7,372 nt of DNA from Clostridium sp. (GTDB lineage: Bacteria > Bacillota > Clostridia > Clostridiales > Clostridiaceae): contig JAHAIU010000142.1 of the NCBI GenBank assembly GCA_018372555.1, positions 1 through 7,372 of the forward strand. Direction: 5' to 3'. Position numbers and translations under genes: made by a program. This document shows, in pieces, positions 1 through 6,987 of this stretch. The notes below the pieces were generated by a model that did no database searches, was not told the origin of the DNA, and saw nothing but the letters and a program-made list of their open reading frames with translations. The first letter of the stretch is position 1, and each line of letters starts with the position of its first letter.

Positions 1-300
1 ATTTAAATTCGCCTCACCATCCGCTTGTCCTATTGTATCTTCTTTATTATTTGAATTTATCTTACTAGAAGTCTGAACACTTGCTGAATTTATGTTGCTA
101 GATGCTTGTCCAATCATATCTCCACTAATATTTGAATTTGTACCACTATAAGATTGTCCATCTATTGAATTCATATTGCTAGTTGCTTCTCCACTTATCT
201 CTCCTCTAGTATTTGAATTTATAATACTATTAAACTGTTCATCTATTGAATTCATATTCCTTGTTCCTTGTCCGCTAATTTCTCTTCTTATATTCTTACT
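1..300 (-). repeat. 81-bp (27-residue) tandem repeats inside the replication-like gene, at least 3.7 copies
   Basis: Exact 81-nt periodicity is visible. TTGAATTT-type strings start at 51, 132 and 213; GCTTGTCC-type strings at 23, 104, 185 (GCTTCTCC) and 266 (CCTTGTCC); GAATTCAT-type strings at 86, 167 and 248. Units are 220-300, 139-219, 58-138 and a partial 1-57, all in frame. Each protein unit follows roughly NSN-x(4)-I-x-G-Q-A-x-S-N-M-N-S-x(9). Units near the gene start (right side) are as similar to their neighbours as those near the edge, so more copies may lie beyond position 1. Confidence 0.9.
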
Positions 301-663
301 TTCATCTTCTATTTTACTTAATAATCTATTTTCTGAAGTATATAAAAGATCATTAAACTTATCCCCTAAGGTATAATAAGAAAAGGTTCCCCCTTCCTTC
401 TTTGTATAATGAGAAAGAAGACCTAAATCTCTTAACCTTAACATCCTCATCATAACAGTTCTCTTGCCTAATCCCAAGAAAGGCATTTCTTCAGAAATAT
501 TTTTATAGCTTATCCAATAATACTTAACTCCATCTACCTCTTCATAATTCATCTTCCCACTTTTCATAAAATCTTGGAAAAACCTAAGTATAGCTAAATC
601 CTTAACATCTAACTCGAATTCCATAACCTTTTTAACTGAAAACCCTAAAAATGAAAATTGCAT
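1..663 (-). CDS. Phage/plasmid-type replication-initiator-like winged-helix protein, C-terminus beyond the window
   Basis: An open frame runs from ATG at 663 to the window edge (221 codons, no stop), so the gene is truncated only by the window. The start is set by AGGAGG at 671-676, 7 nt upstream; an ATG at 670 is followed at once by TAA. Residues 1-10 read MQFSFLGFSV. Residues ~15-110 (DLAILRFF, DGVKYYWISYKNI, GKRTVMMRMLRLRDLGLL, EGGTFSYYTLGDKF) match my memory of the N-terminal winged-helix domain of replication-initiator-like proteins common in clostridial and other Firmicute phages and plasmids: a helical start, a YYW strand, a recognition-helix-like basic segment and a GGTFSYYTLG wing. 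The family is recalled, not searched. A DnaD-like or other replisome role is inference. From about residue 121 the protein turns into low-complexity Ser/Asn/Gly 27-residue repeats, unusual for this family, probably a flexible linker to a C-terminal domain outside the window. No phage neighbours are visible, so a chromosomal remnant or family homologue is equally possible. Confidence 0.72.
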   Translation of the reverse strand, partial: MQFSFLGFSVKKVMEFELDVKDLAILRFFQDFMKSGKMNYEEVDGVKYYWISYKNISEEMPFLGLGKRTVMMRMLRLRDLGLLSHYTKKEGGTFSYYTLGDKFNDLLYTSENRLLSKIEDESKNIRREISGQGTRNMNSIDEQFNSIINSNTRGEISGEATSNMNSIDGQSYSGTNSNISGDMIGQASSNINSASVQTSSKINSNNKEDTIGQADGEANLN

Positions 664-760
664 TTTACATCCTCCTAAACATTATTTAAAATACATTGTC
701 ATTAATTAAGTATCCAGTTTAGGAAGAGATTGAGAAAATAAAGTGAAAGTAAAGTAAAAT

Positions 761-850
761 TACTATTATAATTATTTATTTTAATAGAATTTTTAAGTAT
801 TCATTTTGATTATGTAAAAGCTTAATATTAATATGTTGAATATAAAAAGG
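761..850. repeat. Copy A of a ~90-bp imperfect intergenic direct repeat
   Basis: Ungapped alignment with 6988-7077 gives 76 of 90 identical bases by eye, in the same orientation. Similarity stops abruptly at both ends. The right end overlaps the left arm of the terminator at 839-876. On the minus strand the copy therefore begins in the terminator's U-tract and ends 97 bp before the ATG of the replication-like gene. Conserved blocks include a palindromic ATATTAATAT (825-834), a -10-like CATAAT (814-809) with TCAACA 19 nt upstream, and the dyad GAATnnTTAAnnATTC (787-802). It may be a shared promoter/leader module or an interspersed genomic repeat. Confidence 0.8.
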
Positions 851-876
851 CCGGCAAATGCCGACCTTTTTATATT
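839..876 (-). terminator. Strong intrinsic terminator ending minus-strand transcription through the small ORF region
   Basis: An 18-bp stem pairs 839-856 with 859-876. It has a GC-rich core (GGCCGGCA against TGCCGACC) and A/T flanks that give a U-tract on either strand. The only non-Watson-Crick position (C851 with A864) is a mismatch in a plus-strand transcript but a G-U wobble in a minus-strand transcript. It therefore folds best for minus-strand transcription, though bidirectional function is possible. It lies ~155 nt after the small ORF stop and insulates the replication-like gene from upstream readthrough. The 877-1029 stretch between holds no supported gene; I see only AT-rich sequence and a weak AAAGC-TTG-GCTTT hairpin at 963-975. 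Confidence 0.85.
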
Positions 877-1029
877 GATTCATCTACAATAATAATTCCC
901 TATACATAATAATTTATTTGACACTGAAACAATTAATTTATAGCTCTATTAATACAAAATTCAAAGCTTGGCTTTCTATAATAAAAATTAAGTTTAGTTC
1001 TCAATTAATCTATGATAATTGCAATTCCC

Positions 1030-1131
1030 CTATTCCCTCCCTCTAAATCTATTCTCCTTTGAAGACGCTTTCATTAAAGATAAATAAAAAATTAATAGTA
1101 TAAGCCATGAAGTTAATATTATATATTTCAT
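1030..1131 (-). CDS. Small single-pass membrane peptide, 33 residues
   Basis: The frame starts at ATG 1131-1129 and stops at TAG 1032-1030. It is preceded by a near-ideal AGGAGGT (1143-1137) with a 5-nt spacer, as strong as the site of the large neighbouring gene. The peptide begins MKYIILTSWLILLIFYLSLM, a hydrophobic segment long enough to cross the membrane. It ends in a charged, mostly basic tail (KASSKENRFRGRE). No cleavage site or lipobox is seen, so it should stay membrane-embedded. I recognise no family. The layout (short hydrophobic helix plus charged tail, isolated gene, own promoter-like sequence) fits regulatory small membrane peptides or type I toxin-like peptides, but that is analogy only. 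It lies between the glycosidase terminator (~1226-1251) and the 839-876 terminator, so it forms its own transcription unit. A chance ORF cannot be excluded, but the ribosome binding site argues against it. Confidence 0.6.
   Translation of the reverse strand: MKYIILTSWLILLIFYLSLMKASSKENRFRGRE
1059..1074. promoter_or_regulatory. Near-consensus catabolite-responsive element (cre-like) inside the small ORF
   Basis: On the plus strand this reads TTGAAGACGCTTTCAT, which fits the CcpA consensus WTGNNARCGNWWWCAW at 15 of 16 positions. On the minus strand it also fits at 15 of 16. Its location, downstream of the putative small-ORF promoter and within the coding region, would fit a roadblock-type repression site. 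It also encodes in-frame codons, so coincidence is possible. CG dinucleotides are rare in this window, which makes the match more notable. Confidence 0.45.
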
Positions 1132-1157
1132 ATTACACCTCCTAGAGCTATATCCAT

Positions 1158-1185
1158 ATAATACCATAATTCAATTAATTGGTAT
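1158..1185 (-). promoter_or_regulatory. Candidate small-ORF promoter (extended -10) overlapped by an inverted repeat
   Basis: On the minus strand TGG-TATTAT (1166-1158) resembles an extended -10 (TGnTATAAT). It would put the start near 1150, just upstream of the AGGAGGT. The -35 at 17 nt (TATACC) is weak. A perfect TTGACA exists at 1199-1194, but the best partner at 16 nt is only TAATTG. The inverted repeat ATACCA-N13-TGGTAT (1161-1185) covers the -10/-35 interval and encloses the palindrome CAATTAATTG. Such a dyad could be a repressor operator; no regulator family is identified. Confidence 0.4.
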
Positions 1186-1216
1186 ACTTCTTGTGTCAAA
1201 TTTATATTATCCTCAA

Positions 1217-1251
1217 TACAAAAATAAGGGAGATGAATTTTCATCTCCCTT
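1217..1251 (-). terminator. Intrinsic terminator of the GH20 surface protein gene
   Basis: A perfect 11-bp stem pairs 1226-1236 with 1241-1251 (AAGGGAGATGA core) around a 4-nt loop. On the minus strand it is followed by a U-rich run (TTATTTTTGT across 1227-1218). It begins 15 nt after the TAA of the large gene. It ends that transcript and separates it from the small membrane peptide gene downstream. Confidence 0.9.
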
Positions 1252-1265
1252 TAGTTATTGGCTTA

Positions 1266-4200
1266 TTATTGATTATTTTTCTCTTTTTTCTTCTTCATCA
1301 TTAATACTCCACCTACTGTTAGTGCTACAGCTATTATTAAAATTATCGCTGAAGAAACTACAGCCCCTGTGCTAGGTAAATTTGTATTTCCTTTATTTCC
1401 ATCTAAGTTGTTATTATTGTTGTTTTTATCTGTATCTTTATTGTTTTCTGTTTCGTTATTACTTCCATCATTCTTTGTTCCATTATTTGTATCATCATTA
1501 TCAGTTTTATCATCTAGATTATTATTTTCGTCATTATCACTCTCTTCATCCTTAGGATTACTATCGTTATTTGCAACTAATTTTACTTTAGCTTCTTCAA
1601 GATTTGCTACTGCTAAATCTATATCTTTTTGCTTTGCATTTTCATCTTCATATACAGTTTTAGCATTATTTAAAGCTATTTCAAATTTACTCCAAGATTC
1701 TTTAGTATAATCTTCTTTATTTAAATCATCTTCTAACTTATCTATTAAGTCCTTTAATTTATCCTTATTTGGTTTTAATCTTAAATCTAAGAATGATTTT
1801 ATTAAATCATTATAAGCATTCTTTACTTCAGCTTCTAAGGTATTTTCATCCTCAACTACACTTATTGCGATTTCTAATTGACTTTGCATCTTATCCCAAG
1901 TTTCTTTTATATAATCTTTCTCATCTAATCCATTAATTTTATCAATTAAGGAATTAAGAGAAGCTTTATCACCTTTTTCAAAGGATAACATATGCATTAC
2001 TTTACTTAATCTATCAAAAGATGCATCTATTTCATCTTGAGTTGATTTATCATTATTTAATAGTTCTTTAGCTTCTTTTAATGCTGCTTTAAACTCAGTA
2101 ACTACTATTGGAACAATCTTAGAAAGCTCCTCTTCTGTTATCTTATCAGCTTCTTCTACAGCAATTTCTAAATGTCTCTTAAATACCTCTTCCTCTACTT
2201 CATTCATTAATTTATCAATTGCTTCTCTTAAATTAGCTTCAATCTCAGCAGTATCTTCTAAGCTTCCTACATATGCTTTTTGTCCTTCTATTAAAACATC
2301 AACCATATTAGAAAGAAGATTTAAATTTTTATCTGTCACATCTAATTCTTCAGCTTCAAGAATTAAATCCTTTAAAGTATTTGATTCTTGAATTTGCTCA
2401 TAAGTGAAATAAATTTCTGATATTTGATACCACTTACTAGCATTTTCTTTAATTACAATTCTTACAAATTGAACTGGTGTCTCTTCAAAGGAAATAGTTT
2501 TATCTCTTCCCTCTCCTTTAGTCAAGGTTCCAACCTTTGTCCAATTTCCTTTTTCTGTTGCAATTTCTACATCAGCTTTTACAAGAATATCTTCTCCTAC
2601 TTCTGAAGGCTGAACTATTTGGATTTTAGACATATTTAATTGTTTTTCGAAGGAAAGAAGAATTTCATCTCCTACATTTTGGTTATCAGCAAACCAAGCT
2701 TTTGTATTTGCATCGCCATCTACCATATTTTTAAGGGCATATTTTTCAGGTGGGAAATAAGGTCCCTCCCATGCACTTCCTGAATGTGTATATGTCCTAT
2801 CAGTTGCTGTTACTGTAGGTATATTTCCATCCTTTTTCATTAACTTTTCCTTTGCGGCTTTAATAACTTGGAAGGCTTCCCTCATTGAAGTAATATTAAT
2901 ATCCTCACCATATAAGACATCTTTTCCACTTTCAACTGCTTCTGAATAATCTTCATATCCTGAAATAAATCCATCACTATTTAAAACATATTCTGTTTCA
3001 ATATATAAAGGATAATATTCTAGTAATACTGCTTTCTTCTTAGCAGCTAATAATTCCTTTAACACTTCATCTATTTCTTTTTGTTCTGTTTCATTAGATT
3101 CATAAACTTCCTTTGCTCTTTCTATAACTTCACTATATTCCTTATAAGTTTCTCTTATATAAGAATTCTCATCTAATGAATTATCAATTTCCTTTTTAAG
3201 TTCTGTCTTATCAGAGTATAATTCATATATGAAAGTATATACCTTTTCCTCTTTATCAAATTTACCTGAAACTGTTTGTTCTGATACTAATGAGTAACCA
3301 TAGATCTTATCAGCTTCAAAAGCATAATCATTTCCTATTACACCATACTTAACAACATCATCTTTTAATACTTTTCCTGTATTACTTACATATTTTAATG
3401 TTACTTTACCTAAATCCTTAGATGGTAAAACTTCTCCAACTGAAGGTAATTTAGATCCCTTTTTAAAGCCTGCAACATTTCCTAACTTTGAATAATTCTC
3501 TTTAAATTTATCTACATTTGTAATTGTATTACTACTAGTATTCCAGGACTTTGTAGCTAACGAACGTAATTCCTTAGAAATATCTTCTGTTATAACATCT
3601 TCACTAACTAAATTAGGATTATCGCACCATATAGCTAATGAAGCTCCTTTTATAACTTCTGATTTATCATCAATTGTATTTCCTTGGAATTTTCCTGGTG
3701 ACCATTCATTAAATATTCTTACATCTTGATTTAAATAATCAAAAGAATGCTGCTCACGACCATCAGTAGGTTTACTATTTCTTAATACATAATAGAAGAA
3801 GCTTGCATTGATATTATAAATATCCTTATGCCCCTTTTCTATAAAGGTATTAAGCTTTGCAATACTTGGATTCCAGCTCATTTGAGACCAGAAATCTATA
3901 CCGATATAATCATGCATTTTTATTTTTTGTTTTGACTCAGAACCATAGGTTTCTCCATAATAGATACCATCATTCCAAATTCTTGGTTTAAAGCCACCAG
4001 CATGTACATGAGCTGCTATATCATTAATATAATTAGCCATTACGTCTTTCCATATATGCCCTTCACCAAGACTTTCAACAGCATAATTATTTAAAACGCT
4101 TTTATAATTTGTAGTAAATGGTGCTCTATCAAATTCCATATATTCATCCCCACCTATATGAAAATCTGTGCAACCTTCAAACAATTCCATATACTCACTA

Positions 4201-6716
4201 TAAATTCCTTTTATATACTCTACTGCTTTAGGATTTGTTACATCTAATGCTACTGTACTCTTATTTCCGTATTTATCTATTTGTCCGTATTCTGGATGAA
4301 CCTTCAATATATGCTCTACATGTCCTGGAGTATCTAAAGAAGGAATTACATTTATTCCATACTTTTTAGCTTCAACTAAAATTTCCTTTATTTCTGACTT
4401 CTTTAAATATCCATCTTTTGAAACTATCGCTGGATCAAAGTCACTTTCAATTCTAAAGCCCATATTTTCTGAAAAATGCAGTTGTATAGTATTCATTTTC
4501 AAATAAGAAAGTTCTCTTATATGCTGGATTATCCAATCCTTTGATATATACTTTCTAGCCATATCTACATGAACACGACGTTCTGCTAATTCTGGGTAAT
4601 CAATCATTGTTCCATAAACTAAACCATTTTTATTAGTAATCATTAAATGTTGTATTGTACGTAATGCATACATAGCTGCATTTTCTGATGCTGCCACTAT
4701 TTTTATGCCTTCAGCCCCAACTTCAATTTTATAAGCTTCGTCACTATTACTTTCTTCTGTAATTCTATTATCTTTATCTAAAGTAATAACTATATCCTTA
4801 GGTGTTACTTCCTCTGCAGAAGCATATACTTTATTAATTTCTTTTGCTGTAGGAATCTCTTTTTCTAAAAATTCAGCTGATACTAATTCTACAACTTCTT
4901 TTAATCTTGAATTATTTAAGTATTCATCAGTATCTGGAATAACAAATCTAGTTGTCTCATCCATATTCCATATATAAGCTTTTGAAGCTACTTCATAGGA
5001 TTGAACAATTGGTAATACTAAAGCAGATAATTGTTTACCTGTTAGCTTTGATATATTGGGATCTTCTTCCTCTATATCATCTACATGAATAATATCCTTT
5101 GCCTCAGGTAACTCTCCCTTATATCCTGGAACTCTATCTAATTTTCTTGCAAAGCTTTCAAAATCACTATAACTAACTTTATTTGACTTAGGACTCCAAG
5201 TTTTATCAGCCATAGCACGAGTACGCATAAACAGATTAGTAGCTATTACTTCTTGTGATTGATAACTAGGCATATCACACCATAAAGCATAAGATGCACC
5301 TAATAATTCCTCTGGATATGGATGAGCAAAATCTTGCACGCCTCCACCAGGAAGACCATTCATTTTGCCTGGTTGCCATCCATTATATATCTTATCTCCA
5401 CTTGCATTTGCATTTTGCATCCACCATGGAGAAAGAGCATAATACATATATGCATCTACATAATTCACTACATTATTCCCGTTTTTTATAAAGTCACTTA
5501 CTGGAGCTGAACCTGTTCCAAGACCCCAATAGCAAATTTCAATATCTGAATCTAATGTATATCTATCATATCCTTGTACTAATAAACCATCATTCCAAGC
5601 TCTAGGTGTCATTCCATATTTTTTTACAACTTGAGAAGCATCATTAAAATATTCAATTACTTTCTTATATTGGTCATTACTCATAGCTGTAAAATTATTT
5701 AAAAATTCATCTCCACCAATATTCATCCTGGTAGAACCATTATCAGAGAAGAACTTAGCAAATTCATCCATCATCTCTAATAAAAAGTCACGTGCTTCTT
5801 CTGATTCAAAAATATTAAAGGTTTGAATTGCTCTAAAATCTGATGGGAAAAGATGTTTAACTGTATAGTCTTTCCCTGTTTTAGACTTAAGCTGATTAAG
5901 AACATAACTTAAATGTCCAGGACTATCTAAAGAAGGTATAACTTCTATGTGATACTTCCTTGCAACTTCAATTATTTCTTTCATATCTTCCTTAGTATAA
6001 TATCCATCTGAAGGGTATTGAAATCCAGGTATCTTACTTTCTAAAACACTACTTTCTAACCTAAAACCCTCATTTTCTGAAAAGTGAACTTGAATTGAAC
6101 TAATATTTTGATAAGAAAGATCCTTTATCATAGATATTATCCAGTCTTTAGTGAAGTACTTACGTGCTAAATCTAAATGAAAAGAACGAACACCAACCTC
6201 AGGATAATCCACAATTGTTCCTAAAGTCATTTTTCCACTATTTCCAACTAGAGCTTTTTCTACAGTACGCATACCATAAAATAATCCCTTCTCATTGGCA
6301 GCACTAATCTTTATACCATCTTCTTTAATTTCAACCTTATATCCCTCTTCATTATCTGTTTCTGGAATATCTTCAAGTGAGACTACAATATCTCCACTCT
6401 TAACTTTATTTTCTGGTCCTATAACTATGTCTAAAACTTCATCACTAGGTATTCCCTTGGCAGCAAACTCACTACTAATTAACTTTACATCATTATATAA
6501 ACCTTCATTATTTAATGTAGCTTCACTTTCCAAGATATAAAACCTTGAGCTATCCCCTAAAGTTAAGTATCCACCTTTATCTGTAGTGTACTCCTGAACC
6601 TGAGGAAAAGTTTTAGTTTCAGTAACATCCACTTGCCTCTGCTCAGCATATGTTACATTTGAAAACGTCGATAGAATCATAAAAACTGATAAAACACTTG
6701 ATATAAATTTCTTCAT
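1266..6716 (-). CDS. Sortase-anchored tandem GH20 exo-glycosidase (beta-N-acetylhexosaminidase / lacto-N-biosidase-like), 1816 residues
   Basis: Secreted, wall-anchored enzyme predicted to remove terminal GlcNAc/GalNAc, or lacto-N-biose-type units, from host glycans. The start is set by AGGAGGT (6727-6721), 4 nt before ATG, and by a signal peptide at once after it (MKK, hydrophobic core, cleavage near VTYA24). Order of modules: GH20b ~45-165; GH20 ~171-515 with GGDE at 334-337; GH20b ~575-705; GH20 ~707-1065 with GGDE at 855-858; MucBP-like ~1104-1166; FIVAR-like ~1169-1231 plus a degenerate helical unit to ~1293; F5/8C or CBM32-like ~1298-1440; four helical FIVAR-like units ~1446-1713; Asp/Asn-rich linker ~1716-1779; LPSTG 1780-1784; membrane helix ~1785-1807; KKKK tail. 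Both GH20s keep the substrate Arg (R177, R713), PGH, catalytic Asp-Glu (D336/E337, D857/E858), WNDG, NxWxPG and a late Trp. HFSENxGFR replaces the usual HLTDDQGWR, pointing to the DspB/LnbB-like subgroup. StrH of pneumococcus (about 1300 residues) has the same double-GH20 plan but different accessory domains. Exact substrate is unknown. The gene stands alone between terminators. Confidence 0.95.
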   Translation of the reverse strand: MKKFISSVLSVFMILSTFSNVTYAEQRQVDVTETKTFPQVQEYTTDKGGYLTLGDSSRFYILESEATLNNEGLYNDVKLISSEFAAKGIPSDEVLDIVIGPENKVKSGDIVVSLEDIPETDNEEGYKVEIKEDGIKISAANEKGLFYGMRTVEKALVGNSGKMTLGTIVDYPEVGVRSFHLDLARKYFTKDWIISMIKDLSYQNISSIQVHFSENEGFRLESSVLESKIPGFQYPSDGYYTKEDMKEIIEVARKYHIEVIPSLDSPGHLSYVLNQLKSKTGKDYTVKHLFPSDFRAIQTFNIFESEEARDFLLEMMDEFAKFFSDNGSTRMNIGGDEFLNNFTAMSNDQYKKVIEYFNDASQVVKKYGMTPRAWNDGLLVQGYDRYTLDSDIEICYWGLGTGSAPVSDFIKNGNNVVNYVDAYMYYALSPWWMQNANASGDKIYNGWQPGKMNGLPGGGVQDFAHPYPEELLGASYALWCDMPSYQSQEVIATNLFMRTRAMADKTWSPKSNKVSYSDFESFARKLDRVPGYKGELPEAKDIIHVDDIEEEDPNISKLTGKQLSALVLPIVQSYEVASKAYIWNMDETTRFVIPDTDEYLNNSRLKEVVELVSAEFLEKEIPTAKEINKVYASAEEVTPKDIVITLDKDNRITEESNSDEAYKIEVGAEGIKIVAASENAAMYALRTIQHLMITNKNGLVYGTMIDYPELAERRVHVDMARKYISKDWIIQHIRELSYLKMNTIQLHFSENMGFRIESDFDPAIVSKDGYLKKSEIKEILVEAKKYGINVIPSLDTPGHVEHILKVHPEYGQIDKYGNKSTVALDVTNPKAVEYIKGIYSEYMELFEGCTDFHIGGDEYMEFDRAPFTTNYKSVLNNYAVESLGEGHIWKDVMANYINDIAAHVHAGGFKPRIWNDGIYYGETYGSESKQKIKMHDYIGIDFWSQMSWNPSIAKLNTFIEKGHKDIYNINASFFYYVLRNSKPTDGREQHSFDYLNQDVRIFNEWSPGKFQGNTIDDKSEVIKGASLAIWCDNPNLVSEDVITEDISKELRSLATKSWNTSSNTITNVDKFKENYSKLGNVAGFKKGSKLPSVGEVLPSKDLGKVTLKYVSNTGKVLKDDVVKYGVIGNDYAFEADKIYGYSLVSEQTVSGKFDKEEKVYTFIYELYSDKTELKKEIDNSLDENSYIRETYKEYSEVIERAKEVYESNETEQKEIDEVLKELLAAKKKAVLLEYYPLYIETEYVLNSDGFISGYEDYSEAVESGKDVLYGEDINITSMREAFQVIKAAKEKLMKKDGNIPTVTATDRTYTHSGSAWEGPYFPPEKYALKNMVDGDANTKAWFADNQNVGDEILLSFEKQLNMSKIQIVQPSEVGEDILVKADVEIATEKGNWTKVGTLTKGEGRDKTISFEETPVQFVRIVIKENASKWYQISEIYFTYEQIQESNTLKDLILEAEELDVTDKNLNLLSNMVDVLIEGQKAYVGSLEDTAEIEANLREAIDKLMNEVEEEVFKRHLEIAVEEADKITEEELSKIVPIVVTEFKAALKEAKELLNNDKSTQDEIDASFDRLSKVMHMLSFEKGDKASLNSLIDKINGLDEKDYIKETWDKMQSQLEIAISVVEDENTLEAEVKNAYNDLIKSFLDLRLKPNKDKLKDLIDKLEDDLNKEDYTKESWSKFEIALNNAKTVYEDENAKQKDIDLAVANLEEAKVKLVANNDSNPKDEESDNDENNNLDDKTDNDDTNNGTKNDGSNNETENNKDTDKNNNNNNLDGNKGNTNLPSTGAVVSSAIILIIAVALTVGGVLMMKKKKEKNNQ

Positions 6717-6797
6717 CTCTACCTCCTATAAAAAACCTTTTCATTTCATTAATCATTGCTTTCTATTTGCTATTTCTAAGAATCATTACACAAATTC

Positions 6798-6827
6798 ACT
6801 ATATTACTACTAGCAAAAGTTTCTCAA
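6798..6827 (-). promoter_or_regulatory. Likely sigma-A promoter of the GH20 gene
   Basis: On the minus strand TTGAGA (6827-6822) is followed after 18 nt by TATAGT (6803-6798). Each hexamer is one base off consensus. The predicted start near 6791 gives a leader of ~75 nt ending in AGGAGGT. It is the best-matching promoter in the intergenic region. No cre-like site or VirR box is seen close to it. Confidence 0.55.
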
Positions 6828-6943
6828 ACTCTTCTCCTTCCATGGCTATTAATAATAGAAAATTATCTATCCCCCCTTTAAAGTTTAAACAGTATCTCCC
6901 ATAAAAATGAAACTATAAAAATAATTTTATATAAAACTTAAAT

Positions 6944-6960
6944 TACCTATACATTAGGTA
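6944..6960. promoter_or_regulatory. Perfect dyad TACCTA-N5-TAGGTA, operator candidate
   Basis: A 17-bp inverted repeat with two 6-bp arms and a 5-bp spacer (TACAT) lies ~115 bp upstream of the probable GH20 -35 and downstream of the promoter-like part of the repeated element. Size and symmetry suit a dimeric regulator. No U-tract follows, so it is not a terminator. In sequence this AT-rich some dyads arise by chance, but the CC/GG pairs raise its weight slightly. Confidence 0.3.
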
Positions 6961-6987
6961 GATTCATTAAATCATTTTTATGAAATT

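Larger units (their letters stand above)
6717..6987 (-). other. Upstream region and leader of the GH20 gene, no gene seen
   Basis: These 271 bp contain no supportable ORF. They hold the ribosome binding site (6721-6727), a sigma-A-type promoter (6798-6827), a C6 run on the plus strand (6871-6876, G6 on the coding strand) about 44 bp upstream of that promoter, and a perfect dyad at 6944-6960. No known riboswitch or T-box signature was recognised. If transcription started inside the repeat at 6988-7077 instead, this whole stretch would be a ~310-nt leader. Confidence 0.6.

Noticed and set aside
176..376. Plus-strand open frame opposite the replication-like gene
   Set aside because: No ribosome binding site. 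The minus-strand frame there has a strong start, a recognisable domain and in-frame repeats.
712..722. CCAGTT-like string as a VirR box
   Set aside because: Only one half-site core is present and the downstream CAC and second half-site are missing.
918..923. Perfect TTGACA on the plus strand
   Set aside because: No acceptable -10 lies 15-19 nt downstream, and no plus-strand gene follows.
1369..1710. Plus-strand open frame of 113 codons rich in Leu/Ser/Phe
   Set aside because: It is the complement of the Asp/Asn/Lys-rich linker and FIVAR repeats of the GH20 gene, with no ribosome binding site. Its composition is what the antisense of such a region gives.
6658..6675. cre-like string TTGAAAACGTCGATAG near the start of the GH20 coding region
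   Set aside because: It misses at least four conserved consensus positions on its right half, and it is in signal-peptide coding sequence.
6799..6843. Minus-strand 14-codon ORF (ATG GAA GGA...) in the GH20 leader region
   Set aside because: No ribosome binding site at a usable distance, and it overlaps the best promoter candidate.
6871..6876. C6 homopolymer as a phase-variation tract
   Set aside because: Six bases is too short for frequent slippage, and it is ~44 bp away from the probable promoter rather than in its spacer.
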